Shown: positions 43,021-52,646, counted from the first letter of the stretch. The stretch is 64,000 nucleotides of DNA from Guptibacillus spartinae (GCF_028610625.1 NZ_JAQQWU010000016.1:1-64000); one strand, 5' to 3'. Numbers and translations: made by a program. Notes: generated from the sequence alone by a model not told the origin.

Positions 43021-43300
43021 AAAAGCGGAAGTGACCGTTTAGCCTCGACAAGCGCTGGAGCCTTATAAAAAGAACACGGTCTTTGTGTTCATTTCATATG
43101 GTGAAGCGATCGAGAGGCTGGTCACTGCAGCTAGATGAATCAAAAGCGGAAGGGCCCCGGTAGGCCCGAAAAGCGCTGGAGCCATATGAAAAGAACACGC
43201 CCTTTGTGTTCATTTCATATGGTGAAGCGATCGAGGGACTGGGGCCGTGCAGCTAGATGAGCCAAAAGCGGAAGGGCCCCCGGTAGGCCCGAAAAGTATA
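43021..43300. repeat. Tandem structured repeat, two full units and a partial third (period about 121 bp)
   Basis: Units start AAAAGCGGAAG at 43021, 43142 and 43264; the third stops after about 35 bp. Each full unit folds into nested hairpins: an outer stem (GTGACC / GGTCAC in unit 1; GGCCCC / GGGGCC in unit 2), an AGCCTCGA / TCGAGAGGCT stem, and an inner hairpin around CCATATGAA ... TTCATATGG with GAACAC / GTGTTC. Base changes in the outer stem are compensated between units, so the structure, not only the sequence, is kept. No open frame is supported. This fills the gap between the thioesterase and yisL genes. Confidence 0.85.
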
Positions 43301-43310
43301 AAAAAACTCT

Positions 43311-43349
43311 AAAAAAGGCGACGTCCCACAAATGGAACGTCGCCTTTTC
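43311..43349 (-). terminator. Terminator of yisL
   Basis: AAAAGGCGACGT / ACGTCGCCTTTT with a 12-nt loop beside the yisL stop; could also serve transcription from the left. Confidence 0.85.
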
Positions 43350-43352
43350 GTT

Positions 43353-43682
43353 TTAAATCCAGTTGTACCCAATTGAAATAATGACTAAAATAAGAACAAT
43401 ACACGCAACCCAAAGCATTTTTGTTGATTCAGCGCGTTTTCTTTTCCCTACAATCATTTCCATAACCCCGATTAATACAATCGCCAGGATTCCTTTTAGT
43501 ACATAGATCAGTGGAAAACCAAGGATAAAGAGCATCCCTATGCCTGTACCAAGCATAATCAGATAAAATAAACGTTGAATCATAAGCGAGATCTTTTGCT
43601 TTGGAGCAAAATAACTGATCACTAAAAGCAATACAAGTATTGCCCATGAACCTGAATGAGACTGAAGTAAAATATTAAACAT
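43353..43682 (-). CDS. yisL: YisL-family (UPF0344) membrane protein
   Basis: A 109-residue protein with four membrane helices. The central block MIQRLFYLIMLGTGIGML and GVMEMIVGKRKRAESTKMLWV match the YisL/DUF1516 family of unknown function. The ATG at 43682 follows AAGGGGAA. Confidence 0.85.
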   Translation of the reverse strand: MFNILLQSHSGSWAILVLLLVISYFAPKQKISLMIQRLFYLIMLGTGIGMLFILGFPLIYVLKGILAIVLIGVMEMIVGKRKRAESTKMLWVACIVLILVIISIGYNWI

Positions 43683-43802
43683 TCGTGTTCCCCTTCCCAT
43701 TAAAAATGGATATGACTGATGTCATACCCTAATAGTAGAATTGTATTGAAGCTGGCACAAGTCTTAATGCAAAATAGTAACAAAAATATGCGAATTAAGT
43801 AT

Positions 43803-43831
43803 AAAAAAGAGAAGCTCTAAGAGAGCCTCTC
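43803..43831 (-). terminator. Terminator of the mannitol operon
   Basis: GAGAGGCTCT / AGAGCTTCTC with a 3-nt loop, followed by TTTTTT on the minus strand, next to the mtlD stop. Confidence 0.85.
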
Positions 43832-43836
43832 CTGTT

Positions 43837-44988
43837 TTAGCTATGTGCCATTTCTTTATAATGATGACGAATGAGGTTAAACAAAGTCTCTCCTTCTTTG
43901 ACACCTGTATAAGTAATAATGGCGCTTGTAAGACCTTCATTCTTGATCGTATCCTGAATTTTCAAAGCCTCTTCATCTTCTTTTGGATCAAATCTCAATG
44001 CTGCAGCGATCCCTTTTGCAAGATAGTTCGGCTCTTTATTTAAATCAATCAGCTGCCGTGCCGGGCCAACAAGGCGGTCGTTAGGTCCAATTTTACGAAT
44101 CGGAGCCCGTCCAACTCGAGTCACTTCATCCACTAAATGTGGGTTTAAAAAGCGACCAAGAATTTTATTAATATAAGCCTCATGTGTCTCTTTATCGAAA
44201 CCGTGCTTATTTTGAAGCAGATCACCCGACTCTTCAAGAGCACTTTTAACTTCCTGGTAGATACCTTTGTCGTCTAATGTTTCTTTAATTGTCTCATACC
44301 CTGCCTGATAACCAAGATAAGCTGTCATGGCGTGCCCAGTATTCACTGTGAATAACTTCCGCTCAATGTAAGGCGTAAGATCTTTCACGTACGTAAGGCC
44401 AGCAATATCCGGGACTGCCCCGGCCATCATCGTTTGATCGACGACCCATTCATAGAATGGCTCGACCGCAACCATTAATGGATCTTCATGCGTTTGATTT
44501 GGAACAATGCGATCTACTGCAGCATCTGGGAAACCAGCGAACTGATCCAGCACATTACGCTCCGCTTCATCCATTTTTTCTTCAACGGCATTTCGAAGCA
44601 TTGTACTGCCACCGATCATATTTTCACATGCAATCACGTTAACGGGAGCTTTTTTGTCTACAATACGCTTTGAAATCCCTTCTTTAATAGCTGAAGAAAT
44701 CAACTTCAATACGGTTGGGCCAACAGCAGTTGTAATCAGGTCAGCTTGATAGATGGCATCCACTACCGCCTCAGGATCTTTTAAACTGTTAATGCCCCTT
44801 ACACCATTCACAACAGTCTGCTCCTTATCCTGACCTAATATTTCTACTGTATAACTCTTTCGTTCATTAAGCTCGTTAATCACAGTCTCATTGATATCTA
44901 CGAAACAGACTTCATATCCTGATTGCGAAAGAAGCTTGCCAATAAAACCTCTTCCAATATTTCCAGCACCAAAATGAACGGCAAGCAT
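43837..44988 (-). CDS. mtlD: Mannitol-1-phosphate 5-dehydrogenase
   Basis: A 383-residue polyol dehydrogenase: NAD motif HFGAGNIGRGFIGKLL at the N-terminus, VDRIVPNQ and the catalytic block KLFTVNTGHAMTAYLGY. It oxidises mannitol-1-phosphate to fructose-6-phosphate. It is the last gene of the mtl operon, 2 nt after mtlF. Confidence 0.97.
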   Translation of the reverse strand: MLAVHFGAGNIGRGFIGKLLSQSGYEVCFVDINETVINELNERKSYTVEILGQDKEQTVVNGVRGINSLKDPEAVVDAIYQADLITTAVGPTVLKLISSAIKEGISKRIVDKKAPVNVIACENMIGGSTMLRNAVEEKMDEAERNVLDQFAGFPDAAVDRIVPNQTHEDPLMVAVEPFYEWVVDQTMMAGAVPDIAGLTYVKDLTPYIERKLFTVNTGHAMTAYLGYQAGYETIKETLDDKGIYQEVKSALEESGDLLQNKHGFDKETHEAYINKILGRFLNPHLVDEVTRVGRAPIRKIGPNDRLVGPARQLIDLNKEPNYLAKGIAAALRFDPKEDEEALKIQDTIKNEGLTSAIITYTGVKEGETLFNLIRHHYKEMAHS

Positions 44989-44990
44989 GA

Positions 44991-45428
44991 TTAATTCACC
45001 TCGTTAAACATGGAAATTAACGTTTCTTTGGAATCCGCTTGAATCAACTCTTCTACATTTTCTTCTTCAGAACAAACAATGGCAATTTGAGAAAGGATCT
45101 CTAAGTGTTCATTGTCTTTACCCGCAATACCAATGATAATCTTCGCAATGTTGCCATCTCCAAAATTAACACCTTCTCGAAGCTGGATGATCGAGAGCCC
45201 TGAATGCTTTACTGCTTTCTTAGCATCTTCAGTGCCATGTGGAATCGCAACTGAGTTACCCATGTAAGTTGTTGTTATTTTTTCACGTTCTTGCATTTGT
45301 TCAAGGTAGCTTTCGTCCACATATCCGTTATCAACTAGAATTTGACCAGCCATGCGGATTGCCTCTTCTTTTGTTGCTGCTGTCTCATTTAGTAATACAT
45401 TTTCTGTTGATAGAATTTCTTTTGCCAT
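44991..45428 (-). CDS. mtlF: Mannitol-specific PTS enzyme IIA
   Basis: A 145-residue EIIA of the mannitol/fructose class. The phosphorylated His64 lies in NSVAIPHGTEDAK. It passes phosphate from HPr to the EIIB domain(s) of MtlA. It starts immediately after mtlR. Confidence 0.97.
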   Translation of the reverse strand: MAKEILSTENVLLNETAATKEEAIRMAGQILVDNGYVDESYLEQMQEREKITTTYMGNSVAIPHGTEDAKKAVKHSGLSIIQLREGVNFGDGNIAKIIIGIAGKDNEHLEILSQIAIVCSEEENVEELIQADSKETLISMFNEVN

Positions 45429-45429
45429 C

Positions 45430-47553
45430 TTAATCGTCTCCTTTTAATCCTAATTGTTTTTCTACATAACTTTTCATTTTATTGGCGAGGTACAATCCAA
45501 TTGACTCTTGATTGCTCTCCGAAAAAAGCGCGATGCTTTCATCTGATTCAATGATAAGAGAACTAATGTAGCTCATGATCTCAATACTTTCCATCGGTGA
45601 ATCTTCCGGTGCTAGTTGTAAAAGAACAGAGTCCATATCAATGAGAGAACCATCCATTGCTTTTCTCTGAATAGGTTCCATTAATCTGCTAATTGTAAAC
45701 ACAGGCTTCTTCACTCCAGGTGCCCTCGTATGAAACAACGCAAGTGACGTCTCGGGAATCCCCACTCCACTAATGGATTCTCGCTTCAGTAGCGCCTCTT
45801 TAACCTCCGATGAATCACGAATCGCATGAAGGGCTTCTAAACGACAACACTCTGCATCTAATAGCTTTTCTATCTCTCTGTGTTCAAATTGATTTACTCG
45901 AAATAAGTCTATTACCGAAGAAACAGTCGTGCTATATATTTCAGCTCTACGAAACCAGAGTTTCGCTTCATCGTTTGAATGAAATAAAGATTCCTTCTCC
46001 TTTTTAGGTTTCTCAACTGTGTTTCTTTTTTTCATCATCGACTTTTTTTGAAGTTTCGAGCGAATGCGCGTTGTCTCCTCTTCTGTTAAAAAAGGATTCA
46101 CTTTTATATACTCGCCCTCATATTGAGGTAGAGGGATAGTGGAAACAATCAGGTCATAACCTTCAGGGTCTTCATCTTGGAGTTCAAATAAGGAAGCACT
46201 TTTTATCGTCTGTATTTCTGGTAGCTCCTGCTTCAACCGAGTTGCTAGCATTTTGGAGGTGCCGATCCCACTTGAGCATATGGCAAGAATATTCACCTCA
46301 TGATGTTGATGGCGACCCTCAAGAGCTGATCCGAAGTGTAGAACGAGAAAACCAACTTCTTCGTCAGGAATAGATACGCCCGGGTAAATTTCTTTTAACG
46401 CTTCTTTAATTAGGTCGAATAAGTCAGCATAATCTTCTTTTATTTTTGTAAGTAAAGGATTATGGATATTCATGTTCTGCCTAACGCGATGCGTAGCAGG
46501 ACCGAGATGTGTCACTAACCCCTCTAAAAGTGATTCATTCGTTTCTAAATCCGCATTGAGATGCTGATCTACGTAGCGGATTAACTTCTTTGTTTTCAAG
46601 AGGATGGGATAATTGGTTTCTTCTAAATAGTAATCTCCAGTGTTTCTTAACTTTGCTCCCCGTAAATGCATCGTAATATAACCAATCTCAGCTTCCGGTA
46701 TTAAGACATTAAAAGATTCTTCAAGTTTTGTAGCAATTATAGCAGCAAAACCAAACTCTTTCGTAGTCTTCAAAGTTCCTAAATACTCTTCGTCAATCTC
46801 AATTTTCTCCCCTTTTTGAATACGCTCAACAGCCAATGTCATGTGGACAATTAATCCAATATAGGCACTGTCAGCGATCGTATAAGGGAGTTCATTATTG
46901 ACATCATCTACGATTGTCTCAACTGTCAAAAGCTTATCTCGTTCAACTAACCCCAGCAATCGCTCGGAAGCAGATTCAAGAACATGTCCTTGAGATTTTT
47001 TTTGTATAGATTTCTTTAATAATGTAAAAAAATCCGAATCATTGAACTCAAGTGCAAGTAAGGAGCTCATAGCATGCCTCTTCAGGGCTTCACTCCCTTC
47101 CACCTGCACGCCATACCCTCGCCTACGTGTTAATGAAAGCTGCATACTTTCAAGCCATTCTTCCGCTCTATCTAAATCATGACTGATCGTTGCCACTGTC
47201 ACTCTTAAATCATTTGCTAAACCTACTAACTTAATAGGATCAGCTGATTCTAAAAGTTTGCATAGAATCAGCGTCTCCCTTTCCTGTTGCGTATATTCTG
47301 TGATGGTTAGATCAACTAGATCGCTTTTTAACTCAGATCGACTAGATTCTTCACCATCAATTTGAATGCCTACTCCAGCTTTCTTTTTTAAGGTTAAATT
47401 ATACTGTGTCAGAATATCTTCTACACCGACTAAATCTCGATGAACTGTTCGTTCACTAACCTCAAGTTCTTGAGCGACCCCTTTCACTGTATAGGAATCG
47501 TTGCTCTCTAAAAGGAACTGTAAAATCCGCCGTTCTCTTGCTGAAATAAACAC
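45430..47553 (-). CDS. mtlR: MtlR, PRD-type transcriptional activator of the mannitol operon
   Basis: A 707-residue DeoR-HTH/PRD regulator in the order: N-terminal HTH domains (about 1-150), PRD1 (about 190-290), PRD2 (about 300-400, with LHLRGAKL and LVLHFGSALEGR histidines), EIIB-Gat-like domain (LAICSSGIGTSKMLATRL, about 410-495) and a C-terminal EIIA-like domain (GIPETSLALFHTR). Phosphorylation by PTS proteins controls it. The GTG at 47553 follows GAGG at 8 nt and gives MFISARERR, preferred over the GTG three codons earlier. Confidence 0.95.
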   Translation of the reverse strand: MFISARERRILQFLLESNDSYTVKGVAQELEVSERTVHRDLVGVEDILTQYNLTLKKKAGVGIQIDGEESSRSELKSDLVDLTITEYTQQERETLILCKLLESADPIKLVGLANDLRVTVATISHDLDRAEEWLESMQLSLTRRRGYGVQVEGSEALKRHAMSSLLALEFNDSDFFTLLKKSIQKKSQGHVLESASERLLGLVERDKLLTVETIVDDVNNELPYTIADSAYIGLIVHMTLAVERIQKGEKIEIDEEYLGTLKTTKEFGFAAIIATKLEESFNVLIPEAEIGYITMHLRGAKLRNTGDYYLEETNYPILLKTKKLIRYVDQHLNADLETNESLLEGLVTHLGPATHRVRQNMNIHNPLLTKIKEDYADLFDLIKEALKEIYPGVSIPDEEVGFLVLHFGSALEGRHQHHEVNILAICSSGIGTSKMLATRLKQELPEIQTIKSASLFELQDEDPEGYDLIVSTIPLPQYEGEYIKVNPFLTEEETTRIRSKLQKKSMMKKRNTVEKPKKEKESLFHSNDEAKLWFRRAEIYSTTVSSVIDLFRVNQFEHREIEKLLDAECCRLEALHAIRDSSEVKEALLKRESISGVGIPETSLALFHTRAPGVKKPVFTISRLMEPIQRKAMDGSLIDMDSVLLQLAPEDSPMESIEIMSYISSLIIESDESIALFSESNQESIGLYLANKMKSYVEKQLGLKGDD

Positions 47554-47580
47554 GTGGTTCACCTCAAATTCCAGCTTTAC

Positions 47581-49347
47581 CTATTTTTTTAACCGTTCAA
47601 CGAGCTCTTCGTATTTCGGGCTATTCATAAAGTTTGCCACTGAAATATGCTCAGCATTAGGACGTTTCGCTTTTGCACGGTCGGTTAAGTCCTGGTGCGT
47701 GACAATTAAGTCGGCATCATCAGGTAAGTTACTAATCGATGTATTTGATACATCAATATCCTCTAGTCCCGCTTTTTTAAACTTATTACGAAGAACGGAA
47801 GCGCCCATGGCACTAGATCCCATCCCAGCATCACATGCAAAGACGACTTTATTAATTTCGTTATTTTCCACTTGTACTGGTTCTTCTCGCTTCACTGCTG
47901 TTTCACCTGCAGAAGTTAATTCAGATACAAGCTCATCATATTTTGGACTGTTCATAAAGTTTTTAACCGAAATGTGATTTGCTTCTGGAAGCTTATTCTT
48001 CGCACGATCGGTTAAATCCTGATGGGTGATCACTAGATCAGCATCGTTAGGTAGGTTGCTAATTGACGTATTTGTAACTTCAATGTCTGTTAATCCAGCT
48101 TTTTTGAATTTGTTACGCAATACAGATGCCCCCATTGCAGATGATCCCATTCCAGCATCACAGGCAAAAACGACTTTAGCGATTTGACCATAAGAAGATG
48201 TTTTTTCTTCTTTAGCTTCTTCTGTATTTGTTTTTAAGTTAGATGATACGCTACTTTTCTTCCCTTTCATTGCTTCCATTTTTTCAGTGGCTTCTGAAAT
48301 ATCTTCTCCGCTATCTTTTGAGCGTTTAAGAATAAAGGATGCCACAAGGAAAGAAACAGCGGTAGCAACAACGACGCCCGCTAGTACACCAAGATACCCT
48401 CCGCGAGGTGTCATAATCATTAGTGCAAAGATACTTCCTGGCGAAGGCGGTGCAATTAGCCCAGCACCGAAAATTGTTAAGGTAAAGACGCCACTCATTC
48501 CACCAAGTATGGCTGCTAATAGAAGAGCTGGCTTCATTAAGATGTACGGGAAGTAAATTTCATGAATACCACCAAAGAAATGAATGATTGCTGCACCAGG
48601 CGCCGTTTGTTTTGCAGATCCTTTTCCAGCAAACCAAAATGCAAGTAAAATCCCTAGTCCCGGACCAGGATTGGATTCTAATAAGAAGAGAATTGATTTC
48701 CCAGTATTAGCTGCTTGCTCAATACCAAGCGGGCTCAAAATACCATGGTTAATGGCATTATTTAAAAAGAGTACTTTCGCTGGTTCAATTAGAATACTTG
48801 CAAGAGGTAGAAGTCCTGCATCAACAATCACTTGTACTCCTGCTGCTAATGCTTTGTTCAGACCTAATACAACCGGTCCAATAGCTATAGATGCTAGTAT
48901 TGTTAAGATACCGCCGATGATACCAGCGGAGAAGTTATTGACCAGCATTTCAAAACCAGACTTTATTTTTCCGTGAATCGCCTGATCAAATTTTTTAATC
49001 GCGTACCCACCAAGAGGCCCCATAACCATCGCACCTAGGAACATCGGAATATCTGCTCCGACGATAACACCCATTGTAGCTGTAGCACCAACTACTCCGC
49101 CTCGACCACCGTGGACAATTTTACCACCAGTGTAACCAATTAATAGAGGCAGCAAGTAAGTAATCATTGGACCTACTAACTCAGCTAAGCTCTCATTTGG
49201 CGTCCATCCTGTAGGTATAAATAAAGCCGTAATCAGTCCCCAAGCAATAAACGCGCCTATATTTGGCATGATCATACTGCTTAGAAAACTTCCGAACCGC
49301 TGAACTTTTACTTTGAATCCAGATTTCTCTGCGTTTTGTTCACTCAT
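47581..49347 (-). CDS. mtlA: Mannitol PTS transporter MtlA, EIIC with two tandem EIIB domains
   Basis: A 588-residue mannitol permease. EIIC occupies about 1-340 (GNLxx region: RVQRFGSFLSSMIMPNIGAFIAWG; the substrate motif near GGIHEIYFPYILMKP). Two EIIB domains follow: residues 390-480 with Cys396, and 499-588 with Cys505, both reading VVFACDAGMGSSAMGAS. They are about 85% identical by eye and joined by a charged linker. B. subtilis and Geobacillus MtlA have a single EIIB. AAGGAGGA precedes the ATG. It is first in the operon mtlA-mtlR-mtlF-mtlD. Confidence 0.95.
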   Translation of the reverse strand: MSEQNAEKSGFKVKVQRFGSFLSSMIMPNIGAFIAWGLITALFIPTGWTPNESLAELVGPMITYLLPLLIGYTGGKIVHGGRGGVVGATATMGVIVGADIPMFLGAMVMGPLGGYAIKKFDQAIHGKIKSGFEMLVNNFSAGIIGGILTILASIAIGPVVLGLNKALAAGVQVIVDAGLLPLASILIEPAKVLFLNNAINHGILSPLGIEQAANTGKSILFLLESNPGPGLGILLAFWFAGKGSAKQTAPGAAIIHFFGGIHEIYFPYILMKPALLLAAILGGMSGVFTLTIFGAGLIAPPSPGSIFALMIMTPRGGYLGVLAGVVVATAVSFLVASFILKRSKDSGEDISEATEKMEAMKGKKSSVSSNLKTNTEEAKEEKTSSYGQIAKVVFACDAGMGSSAMGASVLRNKFKKAGLTDIEVTNTSISNLPNDADLVITHQDLTDRAKNKLPEANHISVKNFMNSPKYDELVSELTSAGETAVKREEPVQVENNEINKVVFACDAGMGSSAMGASVLRNKFKKAGLEDIDVSNTSISNLPDDADLIVTHQDLTDRAKAKRPNAEHISVANFMNSPKYEELVERLKK

Positions 49348-49374
49348 CGTATATCCTCCTTTTCATCTGCACAT

Positions 49375-49438
49375 TAAAAGCGTTTTCATTTTGTTTGTTC
49401 AGTTGTAAACTGAATTTTAATAGAGGATCACTTTTATA
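49375..49438 (-). promoter_or_regulatory. Control region of the mtl operon: -10 element, palindrome and cre-like site
   Basis: On the minus strand, in order towards mtlA: TATAAA (49433-49438) as a -10, a perfect 7-bp inverted repeat TTCAGTTGTAAACTGAA (49398-49414), and TGAAAACGCTTTTA (49375-49388), one base from the cre consensus TGWAANCGNTNWCA. A CcpA site between promoter and gene would act as a roadblock. The palindrome may bind a regulator; a good -35 is not visible, as expected for an activator-dependent promoter. Confidence 0.5.
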
Positions 49439-49601
49439 GGACTCATATCCCTATGTGCGACTTTCTGTAGTTCTTATCTTACGAGCGTTTTGGATCATAT
49501 ACAATGAAATCAAAATGCAAATTCGGCGCAACACTTGTTGACATGATTAAATAAACACCTTTTAACAACTTGATTTCAGGTTCATTTTCTACAACATCCA
49601 T

Positions 49602-49632
49602 AAAAAAAACCTCTGGATTCCCAGAGGTTTTA
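49602..49632 (-). terminator. Terminator of the 49.6-51.7 kb P-type ATPase gene
   Basis: AAAACCTCTGG / CCAGAGGTTTT with a 4-nt loop and a T run on the minus strand. Confidence 0.88.
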
Positions 49633-51744
49633 CGAATGCTGAGGTTCAACTTCCTTCTCTATCATTCGTTTATCTTTTTCTTTCCGCTCCCATAAAATTG
49701 TTAAACTAATTAAGGTCACAAGAATTGTTGCGCCCATATCAGACAAAATAGCTATCCAAAGTGTTAATAATCCAGGAATTGTAAGCAGCAGGGCAATGAG
49801 CTTCAAACCAAGGGCTAGCGCAATATTGAGACGAATCGTGCGATTGACACGCTTAGCAATCGAAACCGCTTCTGGTAGCTTCCCTAGATGATCCTGCATT
49901 AAAACGATATCTGCTGTTTCAATCGCGCTATCCGTTCCTTTCCCCATTGCTATCCCAAGATCAGCTGACGCAAGAGCTGGTGCATCATTAATCCCATCAC
50001 CAATCATGGCTACTTTACCTTTGGTTGTTAATTCTTTCACTTTAGCGACTTTGTCTTCAGGCAAAAGACTGCCGAAATAAGAACGTACCCCAACACGATT
50101 TGCCACTTTCTCGGCTGTTTTCTCATGATCCCCCGTTAGCATGACCGTGTTCTTAATTCCCGCCTGATGAAGTGCCTGAATAACAGAATGACTTTCCTCT
50201 CTGATTTCATCCGCTATACCAAACAGACCAAGAATCTTTTTCTCATCCGCTACAATGACAAGCGTTAACCCTTCACGTTTCATCTGATCGATTGATGTTT
50301 GGACATTCTCAGGAATCGTTACGTGCTGAACGCTTTTTTCATTTCCTACCCAATATTTTATTCCACCAACATCTGCTATAACGCCTTGCCCTGAGACTGT
50401 TTCAACGTTGGTTGCTTCAAATTCACGGTAAGGAAAATCAGCTACTTTCTTCATGATGGCTTTAGCCAACGGATGCGAAGAATGCTTCTCCACTGCAGCT
50501 GCTACCGATAAAAACTTCTCATCACTATAGTTTTCATATGTTTCAACATATGGAAAGCCTTTTGTAAGTGTCCCTGTCTTATCAAAAGCAAGCGTATCAA
50601 TTTTACCGAGCTGTTCAAGATAAACCGACCCTTTTACAAGGATGCCGTTACGCGCATTTCTCGTAATACCGGAGATGTTCGCTATAGGTGACGACAGTAT
50701 AAGGGCGCAAGGACAACCCACAATTAATACAGCAAGCCCCTGATAGAACCAATCAGTCCAAATCCCTCCAAAGAATAAAGGCGGAACAAGCATCACTAAA
50801 GCTGAGATAACCATGATAATCGGCGTGTAATATCTGGAAAAACGGTTTATGAATAATTCAGTTGGTGTCTTCGTTTCTTGTGCTTCTTCAACTAAATGCA
50901 ATATTTTGGCGAGGGAAGAATCTTCATAGGCTTTCGTTATTTTAACGTGGAGAATACCCTCATTATTGATACTTCCACCAAAAACAGATTCACCTACGTT
51001 TTTTTCAACTGGCATCGCTTCTCCTGTAATGGCAGCTTCATTTACTGAACTATATCCCGCTGCCACAACCCCGTCTGAAGGAATTTTGGCACCAGATTTA
51101 ACAAGTACAAGATCATCCGCTTGAAGGTCGTTAATCGCAACAACATGTTCTTTTCCACCTGTGATTAGAAGCGCTTCTTTCGGTGCAATTTGAAGAAGGG
51201 ATTCCATCGATTTTCTTGCCTTCTCCATACCAAGTCCTTCTAAGTATTCATTTAATCCAAATAAAATCGCAACTAGCGTTCCTTCTTTCCACTCTCCGAT
51301 GGAAACAGCACCAATTAACGCAATTGTCATTAAGGTTTCGATATTAAATGTAAGTTTCGTTAAGTTGCGAAGTCCTTTCACGAATGTTTGATAGCCACTT
51401 AAAATAATCGCAACAAGATAAAATGGAACGGCCGTAATCGCTGTAGTGGTATCCAAAAAAAGCGCGACAAGAAAGATGCCGGTTGAGATGCCTAGTAGCC
51501 ATTTGATGTTGGAATGGTTGTGAGAATGTTCATGCGCATGCTCATCCTCTTCTTTCACTATAGAAGCATGATCGGAATCAAGGATTTTCTCCACCTGCTT
51601 AAGATTCACTCTTTTATCTACTTTTAATTTACCGGAATTGTATTGGATTTGAGCCGATTCGCCGTATTCAAGCTTTTGAATCTGTTGTTCCATGCCTGCA
51701 GCACAGTTGGGACAAGATAAGCCCTTAAGTCGATATTCTTCCAT
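49630..51744 (-). CDS. Heavy-metal P1B-type ATPase (CadA/ZosA-like, Zn/Cd/Co class)
   Basis: A 704-residue metal pump: N-terminal HMA domain with CPNC (about residues 10-13), a His-rich linker (EHAHEHSHNHSN), TM helices, the metal-site CPC in VGCPCALILSSP, the phosphorylation motif DKTGTLTKG and hinge [22 protein letters not shown]. The CPC context with no further HMA and the His-rich linker favour Zn/Cd export over copper. No CadC/ArsR regulator gene lies beside it. Substrate inferred. Confidence 0.9.
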   Translation of the reverse strand: MEEYRLKGLSCPNCAAGMEQQIQKLEYGESAQIQYNSGKLKVDKRVNLKQVEKILDSDHASIVKEEDEHAHEHSHNHSNIKWLLGISTGIFLVALFLDTTTAITAVPFYLVAIILSGYQTFVKGLRNLTKLTFNIETLMTIALIGAVSIGEWKEGTLVAILFGLNEYLEGLGMEKARKSMESLLQIAPKEALLITGGKEHVVAINDLQADDLVLVKSGAKIPSDGVVAAGYSSVNEAAITGEAMPVEKNVGESVFGGSINNEGILHVKITKAYEDSSLAKILHLVEEAQETKTPTELFINRFSRYYTPIIMVISALVMLVPPLFFGGIWTDWFYQGLAVLIVGCPCALILSSPIANISGITRNARNGILVKGSVYLEQLGKIDTLAFDKTGTLTKGFPYVETYENYSDEKFLSVAAAVEKHSSHPLAKAIMKKVADFPYREFEATNVETVSGQGVIADVGGIKYWVGNEKSVQHVTIPENVQTSIDQMKREGLTLVIVADEKKILGLFGIADEIREESHSVIQALHQAGIKNTVMLTGDHEKTAEKVANRVGVRSYFGSLLPEDKVAKVKELTTKGKVAMIGDGINDAPALASADLGIAMGKGTDSAIETADIVLMQDHLGKLPEAVSIAKRVNRTIRLNIALALGLKLIALLLTIPGLLTLWIAILSDMGATILVTLISLTILWERKEKDKRMIEKEVEPQHS

Positions 51745-51846
51745 CGTGATTCACTCCTTTCTTCGCTTATTGATCTATTCTATTCAATATATGAGCATGT
51801 GTTCATATTAGCCTATGTACAATTTTACTGAATCTTTTGCACGTTG

Positions 51847-52560
51847 TCAAAAGAATTTATGAGCCACTTTAAGATAGAAAGATAATAGAAGTATTCCCAG
51901 ACATGTATACAAGTACAACTCTCTCTTTGAAACTTTTCCAACCACTTTGCCAATCATTTCGTGAATGGCGACATAGGACAAAGAACCGATCGCAATACCC
52001 ATAAATATCCCGTTAATCAAACTTGAATGATCCGAGATACCTCCGAACCACGCTGCGGCTGTTAAAACGATGGTGATAACACTGGCTGTGATGATCAAAA
52101 CAATGCGATGAATCATGTTCATTTTCATTAGTATGTAAAGCGCCACTCCTTCTGGTAAATGATGAATGAAGAGGGCAAGAAACAACGATTCACCAATCCC
52201 TTCCTTTAATGTCATTCCAAGCGCGACGCCAACAGGAACATTGTGAGAAATAATGGCAAGAACGAAAGCTATCACTGGTAGATAGCTCATTTCACTGTAC
52301 TTCATATGTATGGCTTGATCGGTCCAGACACACACAAAAACCGCCAATGAAGCCCCTGCTAGGAGGGCCCAAAATGAATAGGTACGAATACTTTCTGGTA
52401 TTAACTCAAGCGAAGTGACACCAATAAGCATCCCACCGCAAATGAGGTAAAGAGCTTCAAGACGATGTTCATAATAGGTAAAGGCCATTCTCCCAGCAAA
52501 CGAGCCAATCATAAGTCCTCCAAAACCTATCATAAAAAGAGTGAATAGTGATGTCATCAT
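51847..52560 (-). CDS. ZIP family metal transporter
   Basis: A 237-residue, eight-helix ZIP protein. TM4 has HNVPVGVALG and TM5 HHLPEGVALY, the paired metal-site motifs. ZIP proteins usually bring divalent metal into the cytoplasm, the opposite of the neighbouring ATPases. GGAGGG precedes the double ATG. It lies between cadA-like and cop genes in the same direction but after the copZ terminator. Confidence 0.85.
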   Translation of the reverse strand: MMTSLFTLFMIGFGGLMIGSFAGRMAFTYYEHRLEALYLICGGMLIGVTSLELIPESIRTYSFWALLAGASLAVFVCVWTDQAIHMKYSEMSYLPVIAFVLAIISHNVPVGVALGMTLKEGIGESLFLALFIHHLPEGVALYILMKMNMIHRIVLIITASVITIVLTAAAWFGGISDHSSLINGIFMGIAIGSLSYVAIHEMIGKVVGKVSKRELYLYTCLGILLLSFYLKVAHKFF

Positions 52561-52646
52561 GATTGCATCCCTCCATCAATAAGGCGTATAGATCCACTTG
52601 TCCTATTAGCGCATTTTATTAATGGAGAGAACAACATATGTATAAT

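Noticed and set aside
43021-43300. CRISPR array
   Set aside because: The units are contiguous 121-bp copies with internal hairpins and no variable spacers between short repeats; no cas genes are nearby.
49630-51744. Copper ATPase call for the second P-type ATPase
   Set aside because: It has one HMA domain with a His-rich linker and lies outside the csoR-controlled operon, which fits Zn/Cd-type pumps better.
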